NCBI RefSeq assembly: GCF_001426925.1 | Contig: NZ_LMFR01000001.1 | Location: 114,946-178,945 of the forward strand | Source: Microbacterium sp. Root53 | Lineage (GTDB): Bacteria > Actinomycetota > Actinomycetes > Actinomycetales > Microbacteriaceae | Length of the DNA: 64,000 bases | Reading direction: 5' to 3' | Part shown: in pieces, positions 50,418 to 60,981 of the stretch | Layout of the letters: each line of letters starts with the position of its first letter | How positions within the stretch are numbered: the first letter of the stretch is position 1 | Made by a program: the position numbers and the translations under genes | Notes under the pieces: generated by a model | Told to the model about the DNA's origin: nothing | Databases searched by the model: none | What the model saw: only the letters and a program-made list of their open reading frames with translations

Positions 50418-52070
50418 ATGGCCCGTCGGATCCGCGCCGCGCACGGCAGCACTCTCACCGCCAAGACCTGGCAGACGGAGGCCGCGCTCCGCATGCTGAT
50501 GAACAACCTCGACCCCGAGGTCGCCGAGCACCCCGAGGACCTCGTGGTGTACGGCGGCACCGGACGGGCCGCGCGCTCGTGGGAGGCGTACGACGCGATC
50601 GTGCGCACCCTCGAGACGCTCGAGGCCGACGAGACCCTCCTCGTGCAGTCGGGGAAGCCGGTCGGGGTGTTCCGCACGCACGAGTGGGCGCCGCGCGTCC
50701 TGATCGCGAACTCCAACCTGGTCGGGGACTGGGCCACGTGGCCTGAGTTCCGCCGCCTCGAGGCGCTCGGGCTCACGATGTACGGTCAGATGACGGCCGG
50801 GTCGTGGATCTACATCGGCACGCAGGGCATCCTGCAGGGCACGTACGAGACGTTCGCCGCGGTCGCCCGCTCGCTCGGACGGGAGTCGCTGGCCGGCACC
50901 CTGACCCTGACGGGCGGCGCGGGCGGCATGGGCGGCGCCCAACCCCTCGCGGTCACGATGAACGGCGGCGCCGTGCTGATCGTGGACGTGGACGAGTCCC
51001 GGCTGGCGCGCCGCGTGGAGCACGGCTACCTGGACGAGTACACGACGTCGCTCGACGACGCGCTCGAGCGCGTGCTCGCCGCCAAGGCCGAGGGAGAGGC
51101 GCTGTCGGTCGGCGTGGTCGGCAACGCGGCGACGGTGTTCCCCGAGCTGCTGGCCCGCGGCGTGGCGGTCGACGTGGTCACGGACCAGACCAGCGCCCAC
51201 GACCCGCTCGCCTACCTGCCCGAGGACGTCGCGTTCGAGGACTGGAAGACCGAGGCGGCGCGCGATCCCGAGGGCTTCACCGAGCGCTCGCGCCGCTCCA
51301 TGGCCAAGCACGTCGACGCCATGGTCGGGTTCCTCGACGCGGGCGCCGCGGTGTTCGACTACGGCAACTCGCTGCGCGCCGAGGCGAAGCTCGGCGGCAG
51401 CGAGCGGGCCTTCGACTTCCCGGGCTTCGTGCCGGCGTACATCCGGCCCCAGTTCGAGGAGGGCCGCGGCCCGTTCCGCTGGGCCGCGCTCTCGGGCGAC
51501 CCGGCCGACATCGCGGCGACGGACCGCGCCATCCTCGAGCTCTTCCCCGAGGACGCCGCGCTCGCGCGCTGGATCACGCAGGCCGGCGAGAAGGTGCACT
51601 TCGAGGGCCTGCCCGCCCGCATCTGCTGGCTGGGCTACAAGGAGCGGCACCTCGCGGGCCTGAAGTTCAACGAGATGGTCGCGTCGGGCGAGCTGTCGGC
51701 GCCCATCGTGATCGGGCGCGACCACCTCGACTCCGGATCCGTCGCGTCGCCGTACCGCGAGACCGAGGCGATGAAGGACGGCTCGGACGCGATCGCCGAC
51801 TGGCCGCTGCTGAACGCCCTCCTCAACACGGCCTCGGGCGCCACCTGGGTGTCGCTGCACCACGGCGGCGGCGTCGGCATCGGCCGCTCCCTCCACGCGG
51901 GCCAGGTGACGGTCGCCGACGGCACCCCGCTGGCCGCGCAGAAGCTCGAGCGCGTGCTGACCAACGACCCCGGCACGGGCGTCATGAGGCACGTCGACGC
52001 GGGCTACGAGCACGCGGCCGACATCGCGCGCGAGCGCGGCCTGCGCGTGCCGATGTGGGAGGGCGAGTGA
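50418..52070 (+). CDS. hutU: Urocanate hydratase
   Basis: 550 aa, the usual urocanase length. The NAD-binding segment [20 protein letters not shown] (about 163-182) and the characteristic [20 protein letters not shown] and [20 protein letters not shown] regions are present. Converts urocanate to imidazolone propionate using tightly bound NAD. It lies upstream of and overlaps the M20 amidohydrolase gene (GTGA). Confidence 0.97.
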   Translation: MARRIRAAHGSTLTAKTWQTEAALRMLMNNLDPEVAEHPEDLVVYGGTGRAARSWEAYDAIVRTLETLEADETLLVQSGKPVGVFRTHEWAPRVLIANSNLVGDWATWPEFRRLEALGLTMYGQMTAGSWIYIGTQGILQGTYETFAAVARSLGRESLAGTLTLTGGAGGMGGAQPLAVTMNGGAVLIVDVDESRLARRVEHGYLDEYTTSLDDALERVLAAKAEGEALSVGVVGNAATVFPELLARGVAVDVVTDQTSAHDPLAYLPEDVAFEDWKTEAARDPEGFTERSRRSMAKHVDAMVGFLDAGAAVFDYGNSLRAEAKLGGSERAFDFPGFVPAYIRPQFEEGRGPFRWAALSGDPADIAATDRAILELFPEDAALARWITQAGEKVHFEGLPARICWLGYKERHLAGLKFNEMVASGELSAPIVIGRDHLDSGSVASPYRETEAMKDGSDAIADWPLLNALLNTASGATWVSLHHGGGVGIGRSLHAGQVTVADGTPLAAQKLERVLTNDPGTGVMRHVDAGYEHAADIARERGLRVPMWEGE

Positions 52071-53275
52071 CCGCTCCCGCGGCCTTCGACGCCCTCGGTC
52101 TCCTGCGGGAGATCGAGGGCATCGGCCGCGACCCGCGCCGCGGCGGGTACTCGCGGCACGTGTTCGACGACGCCGAGCGCACGCTGCGCGACTGGTTCGT
52201 CGAGCGCGCCACCCGCCTCGGCCTCGGCGTCGAGACCGACCGCAACGGCAACCTCTGGGCGTGGTGGGGCGAGCCCGGCCCCGACGCCATCGTCACGGGC
52301 AGCCACCTCGACTCTGTCCCCGGCGGCGGCGCGCACGACGGCCCCCTGGGCGTCGTCAGCGCGCTGGACGCGGTCGCCCGCCTGAAGGGCGAGGGCTTCG
52401 CGCCCGCCCGCCCCCTGGCGATCGTCGTCTTCGCCGAGGAGGAGGGCTCGCGCTTCGGCATCGCCTGCCTCGGCTCCCGGCTGCTGTCGGGCGAGATCGA
52501 TCCGGCGCGCGCCGGAGCGCTCCGGGATGCGACGGGCCGCAGCTTCGCGGATGCCGCGCGCGACGCGGGGCTGGCGTCGTTCGGCCGCGACGACGAGGCG
52601 CTGTCGCGCATCGGCGTCTTCGTCGAGCTGCACGTCGAGCAGGGCAAGGGCCTGATCGACCTGGACGCCCCGGTCGCGGTGGCGTCGTCCATCCTGGAGC
52701 ACGGCCGCTGGCGCGTGGACGTGCGGGGTCAGGGCAACCACGCCGGCACGACCGAGATCGCCGATCGGCGCGATCCGATGCTGCCCGCCGCGGCCGCCAT
52801 CACGGCGGCGCGTCGCGCGGCCTCACGCCGGTCGGGCGCGCGCGCCACGATCGGGCGGCTGGAGCCCATCCCCGGCGGCACGAACGTGATCGCGTCGCGC
52901 GTCGCCGCATGGATGGACGTCCGCGCGTCGTCGGAGGCGGACACCCGCGCGATCGTCGAGGAGGTCGCGGCCGAGGTCGCCGAGGCCGCCGCCGCCGAGG
53001 GCTGCGAGGCGTCGGTCGTCGAGGAGTCGTACAGTGCGGAGGTGCGCTTCGACCCCGTGCTGCGCGATCGGCTCGCGGCCGCGCTGGGCGGCGTGCCCGT
53101 GCTGCCGACCGGCGCCGGTCACGACGCCGGCGTGCTCTCGGCCCATGTGCCCACCGCGATGCTGTTCGTCCGCAACCCGTCGGGCGTCTCGCACGCGCCC
53201 GAGGAGGGGGCCGACGACGCGGCCGTCGCGGCCGGAGTCGACGCTCTCGCACAGTCGATCCGGGAGCTGTCGTGA
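52067..53275 (+). CDS. M20-family amidohydrolase (allantoate amidohydrolase-like), probable N-formylglutamate hydrolase of the hut pathway
   Basis: 402 aa. Zinc-peptidase M20 features: [20 protein letters not shown] (metal ligands His/Asp), [35 protein letters not shown] and [13 protein letters not shown], which define the AllC/AmaB N-carbamoyl/allantoate amidohydrolase group. It sits between hutU and hutF with 4-nt overlaps. HutF makes N-formylglutamate, and no HutG deformylase is encoded here, so this enzyme is the best candidate for releasing formate and glutamate. The same gene order occurs in Streptomyces as I recall. The substrate is inference. Confidence 0.85.
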   Translation: MTAPAAFDALGLLREIEGIGRDPRRGGYSRHVFDDAERTLRDWFVERATRLGLGVETDRNGNLWAWWGEPGPDAIVTGSHLDSVPGGGAHDGPLGVVSALDAVARLKGEGFAPARPLAIVVFAEEEGSRFGIACLGSRLLSGEIDPARAGALRDATGRSFADAARDAGLASFGRDDEALSRIGVFVELHVEQGKGLIDLDAPVAVASSILEHGRWRVDVRGQGNHAGTTEIADRRDPMLPAAAAITAARRAASRRSGARATIGRLEPIPGGTNVIASRVAAWMDVRASSEADTRAIVEEVAAEVAEAAAAEGCEASVVEESYSAEVRFDPVLRDRLAAALGGVPVLPTGAGHDAGVLSAHVPTAMLFVRNPSGVSHAPEEGADDAAVAAGVDALAQSIRELS

Positions 53276-54579
53276 GCGTCTGGGTGGATCGCCTGCTGCG
53301 CGACGGACGCGTGCTGCGCGGCGTGCTGTTCGAGGCGGACGACGCCGGTCTCGTGGTGGGGGAGCGCCACGCCGACGCGCCGCCGCCCGGGGCGGTCGCG
53401 CTCGACTTCGCCGTGCCCGGCCTCGGCGACGCGCATTCGCACGCCTTCCACCGCGCCCTGCGCGGCCGAACCCACGAGAGCGGGTCGTTCTGGACCTGGC
53501 GCTCGGCCATGTACCGCGCCGCGGCGCGCCTGGATCCGGATCTCTACCGCGAGTTCGCGACGGCGGTGTTCCGCGAGATGGCGCTCGGCGGATGGACGGC
53601 GGTCGGCGAGTTCCACTACGTGCACCACCGCCCCGACGGGACGCCGTACCCGGACCACGCCATGGAGCTCGCGCTCGCGGATGCCGCCGAGGCGGCGGGC
53701 ATCCGGCTGGTGCTGCTGGACACGTGCTATCTCGCCGGGGGGATCGGCGAGGCGCTGTCGCCCGAGCAGCGCCGCTTCGGCGACGGCGACGCCGCCGGGT
53801 GGCTGGAGCGCTGGCACGCGCTGCGCGAGACGCTCGCCGGGCGGTCGCCGCTCGTGACGCTCGGGGCCGCGATCCACTCCGTGCGCGCGGTGCCGCGCGG
53901 CGACATCCGGCGCATCTCGGCCGAGCTGCCGCGCGACGTCCCGCTGCACATCCACCTGTCCGAGCAGCCGGCCGAGAACGAGGCCAGCGTGCGCGCCTAC
54001 GGCCTGACGCCGACCGAGGTGCTCGCCGAGGACGGCGTGCTGAGCGATCGCCTGTCGGTCGTGCACGCCACGCACCTGACCCCGCGCGACATCGAGCTGC
54101 TGGGCGCCGCGCGCGTGCACGCCGTGTTCTGCCCCACCACCGAGGCCGACCTCGGCGACGGGATCGGCCCGGCCGCCGAGCTGGTCCGCGCCGGCGTGCG
54201 GCTCGCGGTCGGCTCCGACCAGAACGCGGTCGTCGACGCGCTGCTCGAGCTGCGCGGCCTCGAGGCGGGGGAGCGGCTGCGCTCGCTCAGCCGCGGGCGC
54301 CTGGCCCCCGACCTGCTGTGGCGCATCGGCGCCGACGGCGGCTACGGCTCGCTGGGGCTTCCCGCGCCCGCGCGCCTCGGCGGCCCGCTCGACCTCGTCG
54401 AGCTCGACGACCGGTCGCTGCGCACCGCCGGCAGCGAGCCGCTGCAGGTGGCGCTCACCGCGACCGCCGCCGACGTGCGCCGCACGGTGGTCGGCGGCGC
54501 CGCGGTCGAGGTCGATGCCGCCGCGGTGGCGCGCCGCCTCGGCGAGATCGTCGACGGCATCTTCGAGGAGGACGCATGA
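53272..54579 (+). CDS. hutF: Formimidoylglutamate deiminase
   Basis: 435 aa. Amidohydrolase-superfamily enzyme with the metal site [20 protein letters not shown], later [47 protein letters not shown] and [20 protein letters not shown]. Hydrolyses N-formimino-L-glutamate to N-formyl-L-glutamate and ammonia, the two-step branch of histidine degradation. GTG start overlaps the upstream stop, and hutI overlaps its own stop by 4 nt. Confidence 0.94.
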   Translation: MSVWVDRLLRDGRVLRGVLFEADDAGLVVGERHADAPPPGAVALDFAVPGLGDAHSHAFHRALRGRTHESGSFWTWRSAMYRAAARLDPDLYREFATAVFREMALGGWTAVGEFHYVHHRPDGTPYPDHAMELALADAAEAAGIRLVLLDTCYLAGGIGEALSPEQRRFGDGDAAGWLERWHALRETLAGRSPLVTLGAAIHSVRAVPRGDIRRISAELPRDVPLHIHLSEQPAENEASVRAYGLTPTEVLAEDGVLSDRLSVVHATHLTPRDIELLGAARVHAVFCPTTEADLGDGIGPAAELVRAGVRLAVGSDQNAVVDALLELRGLEAGERLRSLSRGRLAPDLLWRIGADGGYGSLGLPAPARLGGPLDLVELDDRSLRTAGSEPLQVALTATAADVRRTVVGGAAVEVDAAAVARRLGEIVDGIFEEDA

Positions 54580-55748
54580 CCAGCGAGCTCATCACCGGCA
54601 TCTCCGAGCTCACGACGAACGACCCCGCGCTCGAGACCGGCCTCGGCGGGCGCATCCGCGACGCGGCGCTCGTGGTCGACGATGGGCGCGTGGCGTGGGT
54701 CGGGCGCGCGGCCGCGGCCCCCGACGCCGACCGGCGCACGGACCTCGAGGGGCGCGCGGTGCTCCCCGGCTGGGTGGACTCGCACACGCACCTGGTGTTC
54801 GCCGGCGACCGGTCCGAGGAGTTCGAGCACCGGATGGCCGGGCACGCGTACGCGGCCGGCGGCATCCGCACGACGATGGCCGCCACGCGGGGGGCGTCCG
54901 ACGAGGAGCTCCGCGCCGCCGCGGCCCGTGCGCGGGACGTCGCGCTGCGCTCGGGCACCACGTGGCTCGAGGTCAAGACGGGATACGCGCTCGACGTCGA
55001 GGGCGAGGCCCGCCTGGCCCGTCTCGCGGCCGAGATCACGTCGGACGTCACGTTCCTCGGCGCGCACGTGGTGCCGCCCGGGACGGACGTCGACGAGTAC
55101 GTCGCGCTCGTGACCGGACCGATGCTCGACGCGGTCGCGCCGCACGCCCGCTGGATCGACGTGTTCTGCGAGACCGGCGCCTTCACCCCCGAGCAGTCGC
55201 GCGCGGTGCTCGAGGCCGGGCGCCGCGCCGGGCTGGGTCTGCGGGTGCACGGCAACCAGCTGGGGCCGGGTGAGGGGGTCGCGCTCGCGGTGGAGCTCGG
55301 GGCGGCGTCGGTCGACCACTGCAATCACCTCTCAGCGTCCGACGTCGACGCGCTCGCCGCATCCGACACGGTCGCGACCCTGCTGCCGGCGTGCGACCTC
55401 AGCACGCGCCAGCCCTTCCCGCCCGCGCGCGAGCTGATCGACGCCGGCGCCACGGTGGCGCTGGCGAGCAACGCGAACCCCGGCACGTCGAACACGACGT
55501 CGATGGCCTTCTGCGTCGCGACCGCCGTGCTGCAGATGCGGATGACCGTGGAGGAGGCCGTGTGGGCGGCGACGGCCGGCGGTGCGATCGCGCTGCGACG
55601 CGACGACGCCGTCGGCCGGATCGCCCCGGGCTTCCGCGCCGACCTGCACGCGATCGACGCCCCGTCGGTCTCCCACTTCGCCTACCGCCCCGGCATGGAG
55701 CTCACCCACCGGGTCTGGCGCGGCGGAGCCGAGGTGCCGCGCGGCTGA
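54576..55748 (+). CDS. hutI: Imidazolonepropionase
   Basis: 390 aa. Zinc site [20 protein letters not shown], then [40 protein letters not shown] and [20 protein letters not shown], all diagnostic of HutI. Opens the imidazolone ring to formiminoglutamate. Last gene of the hut operon. Only 10 nt separate its stop from that of the convergent ROK gene, and no terminator hairpin fits there. Confidence 0.96.
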   Translation: MTSELITGISELTTNDPALETGLGGRIRDAALVVDDGRVAWVGRAAAAPDADRRTDLEGRAVLPGWVDSHTHLVFAGDRSEEFEHRMAGHAYAAGGIRTTMAATRGASDEELRAAAARARDVALRSGTTWLEVKTGYALDVEGEARLARLAAEITSDVTFLGAHVVPPGTDVDEYVALVTGPMLDAVAPHARWIDVFCETGAFTPEQSRAVLEAGRRAGLGLRVHGNQLGPGEGVALAVELGAASVDHCNHLSASDVDALAASDTVATLLPACDLSTRQPFPPARELIDAGATVALASNANPGTSNTTSMAFCVATAVLQMRMTVEEAVWAATAGGAIALRRDDAVGRIAPGFRADLHAIDAPSVSHFAYRPGMELTHRVWRGGAEVPRG

Positions 55749-55758
55749 TCCTGCGTAC

Positions 55759-56937
55759 TCAGGCCGCGACGAACGCGTGCAGCGACTCGGGCGACAGTGC
55801 GTGCTCGATCGCGAGCATGCTGGCCCCGAGCACGGCCGCGTTCTGCGCCGCGGCGGACTGCACGATCGACAGGTGCTCGGTCGCGAGCGGGATCGAGCGG
55901 GTGTAGACGACCTCGCGCACCCCGGCGATCAGGTGCTCGCCGACGCGGGCCATCGATCCGCCGATCGCGATCACCGAGGGGTTCACGAGGCTCACCGCGG
56001 TCGTCAGCACCTCGCCGATGTCGCGGCCGGCCTGGCGCACGGCCTGGATCGCGTCGATGCTGCCGCGCTTGACGAGGTCGACCACGTCGTCGCCGTTCTC
56101 GGCCGGGATGCCCTGCTCGCGCAGCGCCCGCGCGATCGCGGGCCCCGACGCGAGCGCCTCGAGGCAGCCGCGGTTGCCGCAGTGGCACGGGACGCCCGCG
56201 CCGCGCGCGACCTGCACGTGCCCGATGTCGCCCGCGATGCCCTGCGCTCCGCGCTGCAGCACGCCGCCCGAGATGATCCCCGAGCCGATGCCCGTGGCCA
56301 CCTTCACGAACATCAGGTGGTCGACCGCAGGCCAGGCGGTGGCGCGCTCGCCGAGCGCCATGATGTTGACGTCGTTGTCGACCAGCACGGGCACATCCAG
56401 ATGCCGGCGGACCCAGCCCGGCACGTCGACGCGATCCCATCCGGGCATGATCGGCGGGTTGACGGGCTGACCGGTCGAGTGCTCGACGGGTCCGGGCACG
56501 CCCATCCCGATCGCGGCCAGCTCGGTGCGCGATCGCCCGATCCGCTCCATGAGCGCGGTCGCGTTGTCCACCACCCACGTCAGCACGGGCTCGGGCCCGA
56601 GCGCGATGTCGAGCGGCTCGCTGTGCTGCGCGATGATCCTCCCCGCCAGGTCGCTCACGGCGAGCGTGGCGTGCGAGGCGCCCAGGTCGGCGGCGAGCAC
56701 GACGCGGGCCTCGGGGTTCAGGGCGAAGCGGGACGGCGGGCGTCCGCCGGTCGACACGGCCTCGGCCATCGGGATGATCAGGCCCATGCGCATCAGCTCG
56801 TCGACGCGGGCCGCGATCGTCGAGCGCGCCAGTCCCGTGGCCTTCGCGAGCTCGGCCCGGGTGCGGGGGACGCCGTCGCGCAGAAGCTGGAACAGCTGGG
56901 ACACGCCCGACACGTTCGTGCTCGTCGCGGTGCTCAT
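55759..56937 (-). CDS. ROK-family transcriptional repressor of sugar/polyol cluster 2
   Basis: 392 aa from the ATG at 56937 (an upstream GTG at 56946 is possible). The N-terminal winged helix QLFQLLRDGVPRTRAELAKA, then TGLARSTIAARVDELMRMGL, precedes the ROK kinase-like fold with GMGVPGPVEHSTGQ and the zinc motif CHCGNRGCLEALAS. It belongs to the NagC/XylR-type repressors. Encoded just downstream of, and on the same strand as, the cluster 2 permease, so it probably senses the transported sugar and represses this cluster. Confidence 0.9.
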   Translation of the reverse strand: MSTATSTNVSGVSQLFQLLRDGVPRTRAELAKATGLARSTIAARVDELMRMGLIIPMAEAVSTGGRPPSRFALNPEARVVLAADLGASHATLAVSDLAGRIIAQHSEPLDIALGPEPVLTWVVDNATALMERIGRSRTELAAIGMGVPGPVEHSTGQPVNPPIMPGWDRVDVPGWVRRHLDVPVLVDNDVNIMALGERATAWPAVDHLMFVKVATGIGSGIISGGVLQRGAQGIAGDIGHVQVARGAGVPCHCGNRGCLEALASGPAIARALREQGIPAENGDDVVDLVKRGSIDAIQAVRQAGRDIGEVLTTAVSLVNPSVIAIGGSMARVGEHLIAGVREVVYTRSIPLATEHLSIVQSAAAQNAAVLGASMLAIEHALSPESLHAFVAA

Positions 56938-57041
56938 ATTCCCCACGCTTCAGTCTAACTTCGCGGTCTCGGCGCCGAAGGTGCGGCGGGATGCGACGCG
57001 CGGCGGCCGAAGGTCGTTCCGCGTCGACGGAAGTGCGAGCA

Positions 57042-58100
57042 CTACGACGCGCGACCGGTGGGCTTGGCGAAGCGCTGCTGCAGCAGCACCGCGATCACGA
57101 TGATCACGCCCTTGGCGACGGCCTGCACGGACGACGACAGGTTGTTCTGCACGAACACGTTCGACAGGGTCGCGAAGATCAGGACGCCGAACACCGTGCC
57201 GGTCACGGTGCCGCGACCGCCCACCAGCAGCGTGCCACCCACCACCACGGCGGCGATCGCATCCAGCTCGAGCAGCTGGCCGTGCGTCGACGTGCCCGCG
57301 GTCGTGCGGCCGAGCATCATGACGGCGGCGATGCCCGCGCACAGCCCCGCGATGGCGTAGAGCCACATGGTGTGCCGGCGCACGTCGATGCCCGCCAGGC
57401 GCGCGGCCTCGCGGTTGCCGCCGATCGCGACCGTGCGGCGGCCGAACGTGGTCCGGTTCAGCAGCACCCAGCCGCCGATCGCGACGAGCGCGAAGATCCA
57501 GATCAGGATGTCGACACCCAGGAGATCCTGGTTCAGCGCGCTGACGAACCCGCGGTCCCCGACAACGAGCGTGCGCCGCTCGGCGAGGATCTCCGCGAGG
57601 CCGCGCGCCGCGACCAGCATCGCGAGGGTCGCCATGAAGGCCACGACCTTGCCGTAGGCGATCACGATGCCGTTGATCAGGCCCGCGCCGAGCCCGACGC
57701 CGAGCGCGATCAGCACCATGAAGATCCAGTGCGTCTGGTCGACCAGGTCCTGCACGGCGGCGAGCGTCGCGACGACCGACGCGAGGCCCAGCACGGAGCC
57801 GACCGACAGGTCGATGCCGCCCGCGATGATCACGAGCGTCATGCCGATCGAGATGACGCCGATGATGGACGCCTGCCGCAGCACCGTGAGCATGTTCGAC
57901 ACCCCGAGGAAGGTGTCGGGCGCCGTGATCGCGCCGACGATCACGAGCAGCAGCAGGGCGACGACCAGTCCGAGGTTGCGGCCCACGGATCCGGACAGGA
58001 TGCCGGCGAGTCCGGCGCGCGCCGAGGCGCCGCGCGCGGGCCCGCCCGCGGGCGCGGGCGAGGGGCCGGTGGCGGCCGCGGTCGTGGTCTGCTCGCTCAT
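57042..58100 (-). CDS. Sugar ABC transporter permease (CUT2/RbsC type), cluster 2
   Basis: 352 aa with an Ala/Gly/Pro-rich cytoplasmic N-terminus (about 40 residues), then about ten helices. The CUT2 signature appears as GMTLVIIAGGIDLSVGSVLG, with AARLAGIDVRRHTMWLYAIA as the coupling region. It is the paralog of the cluster 1 permease (EIDLSVGS there). Start overlaps the ATPase stop by 4 nt. Confidence 0.92.
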   Translation of the reverse strand: MSEQTTTAAATGPSPAPAGGPARGASARAGLAGILSGSVGRNLGLVVALLLLVIVGAITAPDTFLGVSNMLTVLRQASIIGVISIGMTLVIIAGGIDLSVGSVLGLASVVATLAAVQDLVDQTHWIFMVLIALGVGLGAGLINGIVIAYGKVVAFMATLAMLVAARGLAEILAERRTLVVGDRGFVSALNQDLLGVDILIWIFALVAIGGWVLLNRTTFGRRTVAIGGNREAARLAGIDVRRHTMWLYAIAGLCAGIAAVMMLGRTTAGTSTHGQLLELDAIAAVVVGGTLLVGGRGTVTGTVFGVLIFATLSNVFVQNNLSSSVQAVAKGVIIVIAVLLQQRFAKPTGRAS

Positions 58101-59617
58101 GCGGCGGTTCCTTTCATGACGAGGTCGAGCACGCCGTGCTCGTCGATCTGCGACGCGGGCAGCGTCGTGAGCACCTGGCCGTCGGCGACGACGAGCACGG
58201 TGTCGGCCAGGCCGAGCACCTCCTCGATCTCGCTCGAGACGATGACGATCGCGTTGCCCGCGGCAGCGAGACGGCGGATCAGCCCGTAGATCTCGGCGCG
58301 CGCGCCGACGTCGACGCCGCGCGTGGGCTCGTCCAGCAGGAGCACGCGCGTGCCGTGCACGAGCCAGCGCGCGAGCAGGATCTTCTGCTGGTTCCCGCCC
58401 GACAGGGTCATCGCCGGCCGGTCGGGATTCGCGGGTCGCAGCTCCAGTGCGGCGATCTGCTCCTCGGCCGCACGGCGCTCGGCGCGCTCGTCGAGGAAGC
58501 CCGCCTTGGCGAACCGCGACATGGACGAGAGCGTCACGTTGACGAAGATCGGCTCGTCCAGCACGAGCCCCTGGCTCTTGCGCTCCTCGGGCGAGAGGCC
58601 GACGCCGGCGGATACCGCCGACACCACGGAGCCGCGCCGCAGCGGCCGGCCGCCCACGCGCACGGTGCCCGCGGTGGCCCGGCGCGCGCCGTAGACCGTC
58701 TCGAGGATCTCGGAGCGGCCCGATCCGACCAGGCCCGCGAGCCCGACGATCTCGCCCGCCCGCACCGAGAACGACACGTCGCGGAACACGCCCGCGAGGC
58801 CCAGGTCCTCGACCTCGAGGACGACTGGCGCCTCGCCCGGCACGGGCACGGCGGGAGGGAAGACGTTCTCGACCTCGCGACCGGTCATCCGCGTGATCAG
58901 TTCGCGCGTGGGGGTCTCGGCGACCGGCAGGCCGCTCGCGGTGGAGCGCCCGTCCTTGAGCACCGTGATGCGGTCGCCGATCTGCCGGATCTCCTCGAGC
59001 CGGTGCGTGATGTAGATCACCGCGATGCCCGCGGCGGTGAGCTCCCGGACCACGCCGAACAGGTTCTTGACCTCCTCGGCGTCGAGCACGGCCGAGGGCT
59101 CGTCCATGATGATCAGCTTGATGTCGTGCGACAGGGCGCGGGCCATGCTCACGATCTGCTTGTTGGCGGCGCTCAGCCGCCCGACCTCGGTGTGGGGCGA
59201 GAGCCGGCCGTGGCCGAGGCGCTTCAGAAGCTCGCGCGTCCGCGCGGCGGCCTCGGAGCGGCGGGTGAAGCCGCCGCGCGCCAGCTCGTGCCCGAGGAAG
59301 ATGTTCTCGGCGATCGTGAGGCCGTCCACGACGTCGAGCTCCTGGTACATGGTCGCGATGCCGAGCTCGAGTGCCGCCTCGGGCGTCGGGATGTCGACGC
59401 TCTCGCCCATCCACAGGATCTCGCCCTCGTCCGGGCGGTGGACGCCCGCGAGCGTCTTGATCAGCGTCGACTTGCCGGCGCCGTTCTGGCCCAGGATGCA
59501 GTGCACCTCGCCCGGGAGCACCTGCAGGTCGACGCCGCGCAGGGCCTGGACACCCGCGAACGCCTTGGTCACTCCCCGGACGTCGAGTAATGCCGGTGCA
59601 TGGTCGACTTTGATCAC
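58097..59617 (-). CDS. Sugar ABC transporter ATP-binding protein (duplicated), cluster 2
   Basis: 506 aa from GTG at 59617. First cassette: Walker A GQNGAGKST (43-51), signature-like VGRLSAANKQIVSMARAL, Walker B LIIMDEPSAVLD. Second cassette: degenerate Walker A GLVGSGRSEIL, signature TLSGGNQQKILLARWL, Walker B LLLDEPTRGVD. Same length as its cluster 1 counterpart (506 aa). It is transcribed divergently from the binding-protein gene across a 248-bp promoter region. Confidence 0.92.
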   Translation of the reverse strand: MIKVDHAPALLDVRGVTKAFAGVQALRGVDLQVLPGEVHCILGQNGAGKSTLIKTLAGVHRPDEGEILWMGESVDIPTPEAALELGIATMYQELDVVDGLTIAENIFLGHELARGGFTRRSEAAARTRELLKRLGHGRLSPHTEVGRLSAANKQIVSMARALSHDIKLIIMDEPSAVLDAEEVKNLFGVVRELTAAGIAVIYITHRLEEIRQIGDRITVLKDGRSTASGLPVAETPTRELITRMTGREVENVFPPAVPVPGEAPVVLEVEDLGLAGVFRDVSFSVRAGEIVGLAGLVGSGRSEILETVYGARRATAGTVRVGGRPLRRGSVVSAVSAGVGLSPEERKSQGLVLDEPIFVNVTLSSMSRFAKAGFLDERAERRAAEEQIAALELRPANPDRPAMTLSGGNQQKILLARWLVHGTRVLLLDEPTRGVDVGARAEIYGLIRRLAAAGNAIVIVSSEIEEVLGLADTVLVVADGQVLTTLPASQIDEHGVLDLVMKGTAA

Positions 59618-59865
59618 GCGCCGAACATAACGCGGCCACCCGCCCTGTGTCGATCCCCGGAACGAACGGCTGCCGAATCCTGGATCCGGCGCAGACCGCG
59701 GCGCAATCCTTGATTTCTCCTGCGGGATATCGCCATGCGACTTTCGCCGTTCGGAAAACAAAAGGTGTCGCGGTGACAGGCGGTTCTGCTAGCTTGAGCG
59801 CGTCAGCGTGGACGGCTGCCCGGCGCCCACACTGTCGAGGCCGCATCGGATTTCAAGGAGGAAAC
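59618..59865. promoter_or_regulatory. Divergent promoter region of sugar cluster 2
   Basis: 248 bp between the leftward ATPase gene and the rightward binding-protein gene. It contains GGATATCGCCATGCG (near 59728), similar to the ATATCGCCAC words upstream of dnaB, and an AAGGAGGAAAC ribosome site just before 59866. No clean palindrome could be assigned to the ROK regulator by eye. Confidence 0.5.
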
Positions 59866-60915
59866 ATGCGCTCACACTGGAAGCCGCGCACGCGACTGCT
59901 GCTCACCGGCGCCGCCGTGCTGGCCGGCATCGGACTCCTCGCGGGCTGCACGGGCACGGGCACCGAGGAGGAGGACGTCGTCGACCAGGGCACGTCCAGC
60001 GAGGAGAACGCCGAGTCGGGCGACACGGTCGTGATCGGGTTCTCCGGGCCGGCCGCCGACCACGGCTGGCTCGGTGCGATCAACTCGGGGGCGCAGGCCG
60101 CCGCCGACAGCTTCGACGACGTCGAGCTGCGCATGGCCGAGGGGACGAACGATGCCAACGCGCAGATCGCCGCGGTCGAGACCTTCATCAACGAGGGCGT
60201 CGACGCGATCGTCCTGCTGCCGACCGACGGCGCGGCGCTCACCGAGGTCGCGATCCAGGCGATGGAGGCCGGCATCCCCGTCATCAACGTCGACCGCGAG
60301 TTCTCGAGCCCCTTCGCGGCGCGCGCGACCATCCTGGGCGACAACTACGGCATGGGCGTCAGCGCCGGCACGTACATCTGCGAGCAGGTGGGCGACAACC
60401 CCGACGCGGTCGTCGCGGAGATCGCGGGCATCGACTCGCTGCCGCTGACGCAGGACCGCTCGCAGGGCTTCGCGGACGCCCTCGAGGACTGCGGCCTGGA
60501 GGTCTCGGCGCGCGTCGCGGCCGACTTCACCGTCGCCGGCGGCGAGTCCGCCGCCTCGCAGCTGCTGTCGGCCAACCCGCAGATCGACGCCCTGTGGAAC
60601 CACGACGACGACCAGGGCGTCGGCGTGCTCGCGGCGATCGAGGCCGCGGGCCGCGACGAGTTCCTCATGATGGGCGGCGCAGGCAGCCGCAACGCCATGG
60701 AACTCATCCAGGCCGACGACTCGGTCCTGAAGGCCACCGTGATCTACCCGTCGACGCAGGCGGCCGACGGCATCGCGCTCGCCCGCCTCATCGCGCAGGG
60801 CAAGACCGTCAGCGACCTGATCACGCCGAGCGTGCCGAACCGGATCGTGCTCGACGCGCCGGTCGTCACCAAGGAGAACGTCGACCAGTTCATCGACCTG
60901 GCCTTCGAGTCCTGA
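59866..60915 (+). CDS. Sugar ABC transporter substrate-binding lipoprotein, cluster 2
   Basis: 349 aa. Signal LLLTGAAVLAGIGLLAG with lipobox Cys, an acidic Thr/Glu linker, then the Peripla_BP_4 fold (VVIGFSGPAADHGWLGAINS; FINEGVDAIVLLPTDGAALT; IDALWNHDDDQGVGVLAAIE). It delivers a sugar or polyol to the leftward permease and ATPase. ATG at 59866 follows AAGGAGG. A strong hairpin follows its stop, as in cluster 1. Confidence 0.92.
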   Translation: MRSHWKPRTRLLLTGAAVLAGIGLLAGCTGTGTEEEDVVDQGTSSEENAESGDTVVIGFSGPAADHGWLGAINSGAQAAADSFDDVELRMAEGTNDANAQIAAVETFINEGVDAIVLLPTDGAALTEVAIQAMEAGIPVINVDREFSSPFAARATILGDNYGMGVSAGTYICEQVGDNPDAVVAEIAGIDSLPLTQDRSQGFADALEDCGLEVSARVAADFTVAGGESAASQLLSANPQIDALWNHDDDQGVGVLAAIEAAGRDEFLMMGGAGSRNAMELIQADDSVLKATVIYPSTQAADGIALARLIAQGKTVSDLITPSVPNRIVLDAPVVTKENVDQFIDLAFES

Positions 60916-60923
60916 TGTCCGTC

Positions 60924-60954
60924 CGGGGCGCCCGTCCACCGGGCGGGCGCCCCG
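60924..60954 (+). terminator. Intra-operon hairpin after the cluster 2 binding-protein gene
   Basis: 11-bp perfect stem CGGGGCGCCCG (60924-60934) / CGGGCGCCCCG (60944-60954), 9-nt loop, no T-run. It occupies the same position as the hairpin at 24474-24503 in cluster 1: between the binding-protein gene and a Gfo/Idh/MocA gene. Confidence 0.75.
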
Positions 60955-60981
60955 CCCACCTCCGCAGAGAGGAGCTGAGCG

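Noticed and set aside
49152..52013. 953-codon minus-strand frame over the transporter and hutU genes
   Set aside because: Typical high-GC antisense shadow; the plus strand encodes recognisable permease, binding protein and urocanase.
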